This document shows, one piece after another, positions 23,903 through 33,718 of a stretch of 64,000 nucleotides of DNA. The translations under genes and the position numbers were made by a program. The number at the start of each line of letters is the position of its first letter. Position 1 is the stretch's first letter. This DNA comes from Selaginella moellendorffii (Eukaryota; Streptophyta; Lycopodiopsida; Selaginellales; Selaginellaceae): positions 746,014 to 810,013 of the forward strand of contig NW_003314264.1 in NCBI RefSeq assembly GCF_000143415.4, read 5' to 3'. The notes beneath the pieces were generated by a model. The model was not told the origin of the DNA, ran no database searches, and was given only the letters and a program-made list of their open reading frames with translations.

Positions 23903-24160
23903 ATGGCAAGCACAAAATCTGTAAGTGAGGCAGAAAAGGAGATGGAGAAGGAGATAGGTGAAGATGTAGAATATATAAGTCTTCCAAACTCCCCGTACTA
24001 TACTCCAGGTGATCATTTTTCTGAACAAACGGCAACATTAACAACTATCGAGAACGCCCTAGTAACGTCAAAGACAACAATCCAAAGCAAAACAACTGAC
24101 CCGGAGAAGGATGATAGTACCGCTGAGAGTACCAAAAAGGAGGTGTCCACTAGCGCTTAG
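23903..24160 (+). CDS. Small acidic Ser/Thr-rich protein of unknown function
   Basis: 85 codons from ATG 23903 (MASTKSVSEAEKEME) to TAG 24160. It is rich in Glu, Ser and Thr with no recognised domain. The frame is open upstream to 23801. It could be a separate small gene of the transposon or the last exon of gene B. Followed at 24168 by another palindrome. Confidence 0.3.
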   Translation: MASTKSVSEAEKEMEKEIGEDVEYISLPNSPYYTPGDHFSEQTATLTTIENALVTSKTTIQSKTTDPEKDDSTAESTKKEVSTSA

Positions 24161-24792
24161 GCTTATAATGGCGTGTGCCCTCATGCCATTTACTTGATCA
24201 CCAAATACCTTTTTCCCTTTGCACTAGTATATCTTAATACCGGTCTGAGAAATAGAATGGCATGTGCCCTCAGGCCTTTTACTAAATCACCTTTGAAATA
24301 AATGCAAGCCTCTATGTCGTAAAAAAAAGGTACTAGAGAAATTCCTTAATAACATGAATGTTATTTAGTTTCATGAAAATACACTAAGGGTCAAATGAGT
24401 TAAATGACTTCTCCAGACTAGCAATGCCTCTTGCTACACCTTCACAATTAGATTCGTTAGAAAAAGATAACATTGAATAATATCTAAATGTTCTCACCAT
24501 TAAGTTATATGTCTGGCTAATAGGAATGACGTTCATCTTGGAAAGCTCACCACACGCTCAATGAACAAATAGTGTGTGTGCGCATGCCATCGCTCTTCTT
24601 TAGCTTCAGATTCGGCTTGTTCACCTTGACAATGAGATTTATTATACAACCAAATGGACTCAGTCTGGACACAAAGTCACCGTGCTAGTCACCATGCCCT
24701 AGATATGTCTAGCCCCTGGACAAAAAACATATAATTTCACGTCATTTTTAAATACTTGAAAATTTGTACCTAGTCCCATTTTACTGAATAAA

Positions 24793-24816
24793 TCCCACTT
24801 TAACGAAATAGAGCTT
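24793..24816 (-). repeat. Right terminal inverted repeat
   Basis: Reverse complement of 13973-13996 over all 24 bases. A subterminal related block (CCCATTTTACTGAATAA) precedes it; the same block precedes the right end of the 286-bp derivative at 56001-56020. Confidence 0.92.
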
Positions 24817-24820
24817 GGAA

Positions 24821-25149
24821 CGCTTTTGTAACTGGAAGGACACATCAGGACGTCCTTCGGACTTCAACATGATACGACTTTGTCCAACACCAAAAATCCC
24901 TTTTATATATTTGTTGAAAAAGTCCATGCCAAACACCATCTGAAAATCTACTATCTTCAACACTACCAAGTCCACTCTTTCTTTCCACTTGGATATTTTT
25001 ATTGGAACATCACTCACAAATTTTCTGGCTACTTGCCCACCTTCTGCAAACCGGAAGTGCATAGGTGACATTTGCTCAGTATTCAATCCTAACAACTTAA
25101 CTAAGTCTTCGGATACCATGCTGTGCGTAGCTCCCATGTCAACCATCAC
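24821..25149 (-). pseudogene. Chromovirus aspartic protease
   Basis: The minus-strand frame shows VDMGATHSMVSEDLVKLLGL, the retroviral-type protease active site with Met in place of the usual Ser/Thr after Asp, then VVFGMDFFNKY-like text downstream. The frame runs straight into the DNA transposon end. Without the insert and one GGAA copy it is in frame with the segment starting at 13968. Confidence 0.82.
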
Positions 25150-26304
25150 TCAGATTTGGTGTCTGCGGACAAAGCCTACCAGATACATCAACGGATCAGT
25201 GTTTGCATTGACTGTGAGAAAAGCTTGAGGAAAGCAACGAAAGTAACTCACCTCCTCTTCCTCATAGTCTGCATTGACCAACTCGTTAACCCCTTCAGCT
25301 TCGCCACCACCGTCTTCCCTCATGACATTAACCCGAGACATTGTCTTATGCTTGTTGGGACATTCTGAGGACCTATGTCCTAACTCTCCACAATGGAAGT
25401 AATGACCCACACTACCTATTCTGCTAGGGGCAGGTTTCCCAGGTTGCTACTGCTTGTACCCACCAAGAGGAGGAACAAAGGTCCTAGGACCAGAAGAAGA
25501 TGCTGATGATCTCCAACCACCACCACCTTTGTTAACCGTTTCTTGTGAGCCTCTAGGGTGGAACCTGCCTTCCACCCTCTGTTTCCGATCACCTTGTTTA
25601 TTCCCAGAATTCCTATTCTTATCCGAGTTACCAGCATATGGTTGCTGATATTGTTCCATAAGCGAGTGACTAAAGGCAACTTGCTGCACTACCTCCTTAC
25701 ACTCCAGGTACGCCTTCGACTTAAACTTCAAAATCTCATTGCGAGAAAGTGAACTTAAGCCCTCCAGAAAATAACTTCGTGCATCTTCATCACTCATATT
25801 TGCAATCATAATGCACTTCTAAGCAAACACTTTAATGTAATGCATGAGATCCCCTCGTTGCTTTAACCGCCACAGCTCTGTGAGAAGTCTCAGACCAAGA
25901 TCATCCAGCAAGTATTCCTTACGGATGCGAGACCGCATCTTGGTCCAACTTCTAATCTGCCCTTTTTTAGCACACACCTAGCGCCACCAAGTTTTGGCAT
26001 GATTGGTGAGAAAGGATTGCGTGCACGCAACTTTCATACGATCATCTACATCTGCCGCTATGAAATAATTTTCCATATTGTAGACCCAGTCCTCCAAAAC
26101 CTTATAGTCCCGCATGCCTCTGAAATTGGGTGGTTTCAGGGGCTTGAATTTTGAAACTCGTGCAACCATGGGCAGCTGTAGAACTTCATCGTCCTCAAAA
26201 CTTGAAGAGAAGTCCAGTTGCTTAGGCTTAGCTAATTTAGTTGCCTCATCTTCTTTCTTCCTCTTCTTATTCTCTTTCTTCAATTTGCGAATCTCCCTTC
26301 GCAA
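25150..26304 (-). pseudogene. Chromovirus gag with zinc knuckle
   Basis: The first frame from 26304 has a Lys/Glu-rich coiled start, then LKPPNFRGMRDYKVLEDW. The central piece at 25809-25447 is ARSYFLEGLSSLSRNEI, followed by a Gly/Arg/Ser-rich linker. A CCHC knuckle (YFHCGELGHRSSECP) is at about 25400. Stops near 25978 and 25445 break it. Gag packages the element RNA. Confidence 0.8.
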
Positions 26305-26652
26305 ATTCTTGATCTTGACTTCCTGAGCCGTACGCTACAACGCTGCAGCATCTGGCTCTTCCTCTTCTAACTCAACCTCAGCCTCTCTTCCGCAGCATCT
26401 CTAGCAGGAGTTTTCTCCTCTCGATTCGCCCGTCTAGAGGTTTCAACATCATCAGCATGGTTCCTTTTCACCATCTTGCTAGCTGCATGCATGTCTCTAT
26501 CAATAACTAAACATGCTTACAACGTTCTTACCGAATGGTGCAATCCAACTAATCCTACACAGGTTGCTTTGGATCTACTAAAAAAGTCTCTGCATATGCA
26601 ACTTGAGTCAGAAAATCCGACAAAAGTTGGATAGGAATCACTAAGACAATTC

Positions 26653-26665
26653 CTCTGATACCAAA
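26653..26665 (-). other. Primer binding site (initiator Met-tRNA)
   Basis: TTTGGTATCAGAG on the minus strand, abutting the 5' LTR. TGGTATCAGAG is the standard initiator-Met-tRNA primer site of plant LTR elements. The same type of site is present in the TRIM at 9768-9780. Confidence 0.88.
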
Positions 26666-27592
26666 TGTAGCACACTTGAATTTGGAGCCAAACTCCAAGC
26701 CCGTTGTGCTATGAATGAGGGTCGGGTATAATCCCACAAGCACCAGCTCCCCGTATCCAGCACCTGCACACAAAATAGTGTCAGACAGAGTCTGGAACAA
26801 TTTTGGCATACCAGTGGCCTAACGCAAGGAGGAGGGTACCCCACCGACTAGAGCAGCATGGAGTTTGGGCTTAGACCCAAGCTGGACGCAGAACAAGGAG
26901 CAGCACAACCCAGCAGAAGCCAAACTAATGTCTTAGGTGGTCAGACATGCATTCCAACCACTATCCCTACTATATATTTGGAACCCTCCACAGCTCCCCC
27001 CCCCCCCTCCCCCCCCTCAGGAACACACACTTTCAGCTTTCACCCCAATCCCTTAGTACCAGGAGTTAGTCTCTGGGACAAGCTCAAAACTTACTAAATA
27101 TGGAATGGCGTTAGATTGCGCATTTAGACACGGGATGAACACCATTGTGTTCGGGCTAATCTCTACATTCCGTAGATATGCCAAATGCGCTAATCTAGAC
27201 ACTTTCCATAAATAGCATTTGGGATCGAAATAAGATCAACAAAAAAGGCGTGATAGCGAGGGTGTTTGGCAGACATGGTAAACTATCATCCAGCGATATT
27301 AAGGGACTAGTCTCAATACATAAGGGTTCTTGTCACTAGCAAGTGCAACACAAAACAAGACGGAAACTCCTTACTGGGCTAAGTATGCTTAGCTAATAGC
27401 ACGTAGGAATTCTGTCCTTATGCTTGTCCGGTCTAAGTACACTCAAAATGCTCAGTTGACTCCACTAGCACAAGAGGGGCTACTAAAGGGTTCCAACTGT
27501 ACCAACCTCCTGGCGTCATGGTAGTAAGGAAAGAGTGTTCGTAAGGATTGGCCGATAAGTATCTTTCAATACCCGAAGTTACATTCGCGACA
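26666..27592 (-). repeat. Chromovirus 5' LTR
   Basis: TGTAGCACAC at one end and CATTCGCGACA at the other, with 927 bp aligning throughout to 8758-10295 minus the TRIM. The two LTRs differ at many sites, so the insertion is not recent. Confidence 0.9.
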
Positions 27593-27597
27593 GTTCC

Positions 27598-28039
27598 ATG
27601 GCAAAGATTTTGCTTTGCCAAGTCTAAAGGGTGTTCATACTTAATAAGTCTCTTTAGCATTTTCTATTATGGGTTTTATTACGGCTCAACTTAATGACCC
27701 ACCTATAAATCCCTTTCTTATACTCGCAATAACACTGCATTGTTGCAGTTCTTTCCCACTTGGTACTTTGATAAAGCCACACTATTACTAATAGCTCAAG
27801 TCAACACTTTGAACTAAGAATTTTATTCTTTAACTTCATAAAGACCTTGTCCTTGTTTTAGCCATAAGATCACTTAGTGATCTAACTTTGGCACTTTAAC
27901 AGGTTTGCAAATAAATACTAAATCTTCCAGACATTTAACTTATTGACCATGACCTCGGGGGCATCCCCCACATTTGGTGGTGCACCCAAGCTAGCCCTTC
28001 CAACCAAGGACCCATAGCAACTAAAACTAAGTGTCCCCA
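27598..28039. other. Non-coding flank of the chromovirus
   Basis: Continuation of the sequence interrupted at 8752. A+T-rich; no gene or recognisable repeat beyond a short hairpin near the start (tggcaaagattttgctttgcca). Confidence 0.4.
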
Positions 28040-29017
28040 TCTCATTCACCATGACCTTGGTGTAGGGGGTTCCAAAAGTATAGTAGGAAGAGTGTAGGGG
28101 TTGGATCCCAATGGAGCCAGTTTGGCCAAAAAAGGCTAGTTTGGCCCAAGAAGGCTATGCCTAGGTGCTAGGCAATGAGATAACCACTGGGAAGTCCAAA
28201 GCTAGAGTGAATATGAACTAACAAGTGGGATAGTTTAGTGAAGTGTTTAAAAGCTAACTCTAATTCCCTCGAGAGATTGAATGGTCGATGCTTCCAGTCC
28301 AAGTGTGGGTGGCACTACCTACTTGGATATCTGGTGTGGCTTAACGAAATCTTGCTCTAAGCCCATGGCTAGAGCACCCAAAGGCGAAAGGCGAGGAGAG
28401 TACCCATGAGGCTCACATAGGGCCACGATGTTCCAAAATGTTATCCCAAAGTCCCGGATGGTGAAAAGGAAGAGGAGTAGTTATTGGTGTAGTGACCAAG
28501 GATGCAGTCACATAACAAGGAAATCCTAGAGAACAAAGGGACTTAGTGGTCAAGCCTGTGAGTCTTGATCTAGTGGCAGTGTTAGCTAATACGGCCATAG
28601 ACAGAAAGGGACTTGGTAGGGACTGGAAAAGAGATATTAGGGAAGGCTATTCCCCATGTCTGCAGACATCCTAAAGATACCAAGGAGTGGATCTAGTATG
28701 GTCATTCATGGATGGATGGCCTAGTCTTTGAGAGACGGGACTATGATGTAGGTGGTGTTGGACCACCAGTGTGATCAAGGTGAATGGGCATGGCCTTAGC
28801 GTAACGGGTTGATATGTTGGTGGTACCTTAAGTGCCAGTCATGGGATCGGGCACGTGGAGCACTTAGACTAAGTGCAAAGGTTGTGTGGCATGGATGCTA
28901 TTCTCGGGGTTAGCAAGCCCTAAGTCCTGAATTGGACTTATAGATGTAAATGAAACTCCTTTAAGTGGTTGGAGATATGGTTAAGTGGCTAAAGTAGAAT
29001 GGAAAAATTAGTTGTTT
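28040..29017. repeat. LTR-like repeat, third family, inverted copy
   Basis: The reverse complement aligns to 6904-7235 at both ends, with extra sequence in the middle (about 28200-28900). It ends ATTAGTTGTTTACA. No coding frame was found. Confidence 0.5.
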
Positions 29018-29304
29018 ACATAGACTCCATCTCGAATTCCATTTTAGGTCCATTTTGGACTCTATCTTAAACTTCTTCTTGGACTCTATCTTGGGTCCCT
29101 CTTGTGTCCCTTTTTTAGAGATTCATTTATTGTTTGCTTCGTGCTTATTCTTCGAACACTCCGTTGGGAGTTCCACTTCTGCTCTTGACTTTTCGAATTG
29201 GAGATTTTAGTCCAAATGTGTTACACTCATTTGGCTCCTACTTCAACCACTACATAGCACCCTTTTAGCTCCTTTTTGGGGCCTAGGGATTTTATGTCTC
29301 ACAA
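29018..29304. repeat. Direct repeat of 7380-7970 (probable LTR end)
   Basis: Begins with a few minisatellite units, then follows 7760-7970 in the same orientation. It is shorter because most 12-bp units are missing. Confidence 0.55.
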
Positions 29305-29393
29305 AGGGGTGTATTTTTATTCATGGGCCCTTTTCTTTTATATTTGAACCTTTATGGATCATCTTTTAAATCATTCTCTTTTATTGTTTACAT
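29305..29393 (-). repeat. TRIM LTR, 3' half
   Basis: Matches the last 90 bp of the TRIM LTR (atgggcccttttc, then ttgtttaca). It probably pairs with the LTR starting at 5672, both lying at the break in the old chromovirus. Confidence 0.6.
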
Positions 29394-29810
29394 CTCACGT
29401 AATTGACCAAAAGTACACTTAATCTCATTATTATATAGTTTATTTTCTTGCAATTTTTAAAACACTAACTCGAAGTGTTTCAAATGATCCTCTAACTTTT
29501 CACTAAAGACTAGAATGTTATTGATATACAAAACAACAACAAATGTGTCTAAATAATTTTTAAATATTCTATAGCATCTTCAACAGGAGATTCCTCCCCT
29601 TGATTTGCTTGGCTTTTCAATGACTTTTTATAATCATATTAATTTAGTCATGTTAAGTATGCTTAACTAATAGTATTTTAGAATTCTGTCCTTATACTCT
29701 TATGGTTAAATATATATGTGATTAGTTCCTCAACTAACTTAGGCAGAGATTAATAAAAGGGACTAGTAATACTGACCTCTTGTCATCATAATAGTGTAAG
29801 AAACTAAAGA
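29394..29810 (-). mobile_element. Degenerate chromovirus fragment, part 3
   Basis: Follows the younger element from about 13125 to 13300, then jumps to about 26390 and into LTR-like text near 27400. It is the far side of the oldest nested layer and is heavily A+T drifted. Confidence 0.6.
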
Positions 29811-31170
29811 TAACAATTTGATAAATGATTCAATGGGTAAAGGGAAAAAATTTATAAATAAGAGTGCACTTTTTTTTCCAATCAGTTCAAGATTTTAAGT
29901 AGGGTTAAGCATACTTGGGTTTTGAGCTGGAGTTACTAGGTTGGATGACTTCTAGAAGTCCAAAATTAAGAACTATATATATAATATCTTTTTAATTTAT
30001 TTTTATTTTAAACTTAAACTCCTATAAGATTAGAAACCAGCAAGTCACTTTCTCTATCCTATATAGCTTTAAAATATTTGTAAACAAGGCCATTTTAAGC
30101 ATATGATATGAGAAAAAAAAACCTAAGAATATAGGAATCTTTATGCTTTATTTCATCAAATATAAAACATGCCTCTTGCCTATACAGCTACTTAAGCAAA
30201 AAGAATCTGCATTGCTCTCATCTAAAAGATTCTTCTAAATTAGTTAAAAATGACAAATGATTTACATAAAATCATCAATTGCTTATGAAAGTCTTCCTCT
30301 CTTTTGCAAATCTAAAATTCAAAGAGCATTTACATCCTTGTTCCCCCAATTTCTAATCCTTGTTTATATAACCAGTTGATATATATTTTTATTATCAACA
30401 ATAACACTAGATGCTTGCTTGGTTTCCTGCCACAAAAGAAAACTAAAACTGAAAAACAAACTTTAATATAAAAAAAACTTTTTCTTTCCTTCCAATTGAT
30501 CTCCTTGAGATTAGTATATAATAATTATTGTGCTAATTGCCTTCTTTGAAAGAAAAGAAAAAGAAATTAAATCCATCTCCTATAAAAGAAAAAATGGCAT
30601 ACTTCATCCTGTGTTTAGGGCTCCATTCCTCCTTGGTACTTCCAATAAGAATCTCTATAAAAATAGTACCCGAATCTCTACCCAATAGTAGTTTGATTTA
30701 CAAATGGACTGAACCCTAGAAAACCTAAATTAATTTCTTCTCAGAAATATTTGAAGTTTCTAAATCTTTTTTATCAGGAAAGATTAAGCAAAATTTTCAG
30801 ATTAACCAAATGTTCTTCTCAGGTAGTATAAAACAAATATTTCCTATTGGAAGACATTTTTTCTGCCATGAGATTTTTGCTGTTGGGAGGCTGTTATGAG
30901 ATTTACCCATTGGCAAAATGTGTACCTATCAGTGTATTTATATGATGCAATCAGGAAATCACTATAAGGAGTAATATTTCTTCGTCTCTTCTCATTTTTC
31001 TGCTTTGTTCTTTACTTTTCTACTTTCTACTCAATAGTGCAAGAGATGGCAAGCAATAATCTAAGGAATGCATCAATAGTGGAGGATAATCTCGTCACAG
31101 AATTGAGGACACCCACATTGATGGCATGGAAGAGCAAGAAGTGCAAGAATGACAAGGCCACAAGTATCAC
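29811..31170. other. A+T-rich intergenic sequence
   Basis: No open frame above 60 codons that looks coding, no RNA gene, no clear repeat. The first 180 bp still resemble TRIM-type text (gtgcact, ttggatgac) in reverse orientation. Confidence 0.4.
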
Positions 31171-31306
31171 TTGCAAGGGGAATGAGTTGATAATCAAAAT
31201 ATCAACTCATAATAGTGTTATTTTTGCAAGTTACTAGTGTTTGCAAGAGGAATCAGTCGATAATCAAAATATCAGCTCATAATAGTGTTATGTTTGCAGT
31301 TACTAG
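31171..31306. repeat. Tandem duplication, about 70-bp unit
   Basis: Unit 1 (31171-31237) and unit 2 (31241-31306) share TAATCAAAATATCA, AATAGTGTTAT and GTTACTAG and differ at about nine positions. Non-coding. Confidence 0.85.
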
Positions 31307-31789
31307 TCATTTAAGCATCATCCATTCTCTAGCGCCAAATTTTCCAAATGTTGCTTACTTGCATAGTGTGTTAGTGCATGGTGCTTTAGCAATGCAATAT
31401 AGGAGTCCTACTAGCCTTATTTTTTGCAACAACTGCTTGCGCCTTCTCTCTATAATAGCCAGTGGTGGGATTTAACTAGGTACATTGTTTTTCGGATGCT
31501 TGGTGACATTTTTTTTCCTAATTTGGCCAAGCAATCTTTTGTCCATGCATAATTCCAAAAGCAACTCATTCTCTCTGTGATCACCAATGCATCAGCCCAT
31601 GTTCATGTAAGTAAGCTATAAAGTTCTTACTTCTTCTAATTTGCAGCTAGAACTGACTTTTTCATCTTCTTCAATGTTAGGGCTCTAGAAAGACTTTTTG
31701 AAGAATGAGAGGATTTATAAATCCTAGATGACAAAAGACCATTGAACACAACTAACAATCAACGAACTCAAACTGTGGTGCCTGCAAAA

Positions 31790-32581
31790 CAATCGGGTAG
31801 TTTGTGTATTTAAAGTCGATCTCTTTCCCCTCACATTCGGATCTATACTGAAAAAGGCCGTGCTCAATCATAGAGTCAACTGTGTCCTGGAAATTCTCTA
31901 GTGTCTACTTTTCGTCAGCATCCCGAGCGAAAGATCGAATTGAGTGTGCTAATGGCACGGACGCTTGCTTCTTTTTTCCAGCTTCCTGCACTCCATTTAC
32001 ACTAGCCTGCTTCACTCATTGGCACAAATCCTGCAGCAACGAAGCCCTGCCGCTTGACTAGTCAAACATCGCATCCCACAAAGCTTCCACCCTAGCATTC
32101 CTCTCGGATACAAAAGCCAACGCCTCATCCTTGGGATATTTCTTACGCGCCGGCAGGTGAATCCACCGCAAGCTGACGAGAGCAGCACAACATTCGCCTT
32201 GCACTCATCCTTGGAGATATTGACCAGCTTCTTCATCAGCTTGTCAACCTCACTAAGCTCCCAGTATGATCAAGAACGTTGGCCTCGTCAATGAAGACGG
32301 TTGGAAAAACACCTATGTAGCCATTCAGAGAAGTTCATAGGTGTTTGCAATGATTACCCAACTTCTATCGTTCCACCGTAGAATGATAAGTCAGTCCCGT
32401 CGATCCCGTCCAAATAATAGACATACTCGCTGCAAGGCGCCTTCTCCAGATCGGCATCCACTTGGGTTATCGAGAGTCTTGCCAACTCATGAACCACGGC
32501 CGACTTTCCCGAGTCTTTTGACCGACGGTGACCAGCTGAGGGTCGCCCAGCTAACTCAATTGGAAACATTACTAAACCCAT
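31790..32581 (-). pseudogene. Remnant of a P-loop NTPase gene
   Basis: Minus-strand pieces read SKDSGKSAVVHELARL near 32510 (Walker A-like), VYYLDGIDGTDLS near 32420, TVFIDEANVLDHTGS near 32290 (Walker B-like), NISKDECKANVVLLSSACGGF near 32200 and KYPKDEALAFVSERNARVEALWDAMF near 32090. They lie in different frames with stops between them, so the gene is broken. Order and motifs fit an ATPase domain; I cannot name the family. Confidence 0.5.
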
Positions 32582-32683
32582 GTGATACAGATAATTATCA
32601 ATTAACTTCCAACAAAGGTTTTAAAGATAACATTTTCAGCAATGTAATTCACACAGGTAAGGAAGGTCCCTCCAACTTTCAAT

Positions 32684-33419
32684 TCAAAGCCCGGTGTGAG
32701 TACCGGTGTGGGTGCCGGGGACGTGAGCTCCCGTGCCAGTATGGCCGGTGCCGGTGTGGGTGCCCGTGCCAGTATGGCCGGTGGCGGCCGACAGGGGGTT
32801 GTGTGTGCCGGTGTGAGTCCCCGTGCCAGTATGACCGGTGGCGCCCGACAGGGGGTTGTGTGTGCCGGTGTGTGTGCCAGTATGAGTCCCCGTGCCAGTA
32901 TGACCGGTGCCGGTCGACAGAGGATTGTGTGTGCCGGTGGTGTGGCCGAGCCCCGTATCGTGGTGCCCAATCCCGTGCTTCTTCTCCTCCGCCTTGGCGA
33001 TGTTCTCCGCCTGCTTCTCGTGGAGGTGTCCCGCCGCCTCCGCCTCCTTCATGTGCTTCCTCTCCTTGGCCTCGTGCTTCTCGGCCTTGTTGTGCGCGGT
33101 CACCTTTTCAGCCTGAACGAAGACCACACCAATGAATTGATCAGCACAAAGCTCAATCGATCGATATGAGAGACAACGACACGACAATCGCTCGGACCAT
33201 CTAATAACAAATATAAAAGATACTACTCAATTCGGTTCATTAGAGACACCAACGTGAAGCATTTTGAGATCGAGCAAACATCCCGGATTGAAAAAAGGGG
33301 GAAGATCTCACCTTCTCGGTGCCCGAGGCCTTAGCCGAATCCATCTTCTCCCCGGCCTTGGCCATCGCGTTGCCGGTCTTCTCCTGCACTGCGGCGGTGG
33401 CATTCCTAACACCCTGCAT
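32684..33419 (-). CDS. Late embryogenesis abundant protein, LEA_1 family
   Basis: Two exons, 33312-33419 and 32684-33112, joined at GTGAG/TTCAG sites, giving 178 residues. The N-terminus, with NATAAVQEKTGNAMAKAGEK then a Lys/Glu/Ala-rich amphipathic stretch (AEKHEAKERKHMKEAEAAGH), is the LEA_1 (group 4, D-113) pattern. The C-terminal 90 residues are repeats of GHTGTGTHTGTHNPL. Such proteins are disordered in water, protect membranes and enzymes during drying, and are usually induced by drought or ABA. There is no signal peptide, so it is probably cytosolic. The His/Gly/Thr repeat is longer than usual and is encoded by a nucleotide-level tandem repeat. Confidence 0.85.
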
Positions 33420-33718
33420 CTTCGAACACCTTTCGAATCAAACGATCTCGACTAGAAATCTCTTCGCTGATCTGATCACAACCAAAAGAACTAGAATGCG
33501 TCACGTTCTCTATCCATAGCGCTTATATACACATCGCCCAGGCTAGAACCACGCGCCACGTATCGACCATCCTAGTGACGACACGTGCATTTCTTATGTG
33601 ACGTGTCTCTCATGCACTGGCCTGCGCTGGCGAGCGGCCATTGACGGAAAAGGCATCTTCTTAGAATGTATTACATATTGGCGAGGGAATAATCTTCTCT
33701 CACTAGGTAGTACGTGGC

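Larger units (their letters stand above)
14359..24590. repeat. Dispersed 22-bp palindrome family (half-site ATGGCATGWGG)
   Basis: Perfect or near-perfect palindromes built from ATGGCATGWGG and its complement. Sites start at about 14359, 15414, 15489 (perfect, GCGTG variant), 16725, 16880, 17016, 17276, 17409, 17505, 17610, 17751, 19250, 20093, 20190, 20260, 21863, 21919 (partial), 23262, 23408, 23569, 23646, 23760, 24168, 24257 and 24567. I found none in the chromovirus or in the host genes between 32 and 54 kb. The only others are in the second transposon copy (1-3509) and in the small derivative at 55758-56043. Sites vary in the centre yet keep symmetry, as expected for a dimer binding site or an RNA hairpin. 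Confidence 0.88.
13973..24816. mobile_element. Complete 10.8-kb TIR DNA transposon with two divergent genes
   Basis: Ends are perfect 24-bp inverted repeats (13973-13996 and 24793-24816, beginning AAGCTCTATTTCGTTA) followed by shorter subterminal copies of a TCCCACTT motif. A GGAA target duplication flanks it, and it interrupts a chromovirus open frame between protease and reverse transcriptase. It carries gene A on the minus strand (about 19780-14395) and gene B on the plus strand (20364-23189), back to back around a GC-rich repeated region. More than 20 copies of a 22-bp palindrome are dispersed through it. Superfamily is unclear: the 4-bp duplication recalls Sola-type elements, and gene B has DUF7869-like motifs, but I cannot search databases. 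Confidence 0.92.
8758..27592 (-). mobile_element. Full-length chromovirus (Ty3/gypsy with chromodomain), decayed and interrupted
   Basis: An LTR retrotransposon on the minus strand. The 5' LTR is 26666-27592, followed by a primer site complementary to initiator Met-tRNA, then gag, protease, reverse transcriptase/RNase H, integrase and chromodomain, a purine-rich tract and the 3' LTR at 8758-10295. Removing two later insertions (TRIM 9381-9975, DNA transposon 13973-24816) leaves about 7.4 kb, a normal chromovirus size. GTTCC flanks both ends. Most stops in pol look like CAG-to-TAG or CGA-to-TGA changes, for example the CAG-type stop near 13189 and the CGA-type stop near 13541. It copies itself through RNA and integrates; the chromodomain of this group is thought to guide insertion to heterochromatin. 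This copy is dead. Confidence 0.93.

Noticed and set aside
14359-24590. Regularly recurring palindromes viewed as a CRISPR array
   Set aside because: The genome is a spliced plant nucleus, spacings are irregular, and sites lie in introns and coding DNA of a transposon.
32341-33135. 264-codon Cys/Arg-rich plus-strand frame
   Set aside because: Antisense of the LEA_1 repeat tail, whose minus-strand exons have correct splice sites and family sequence.
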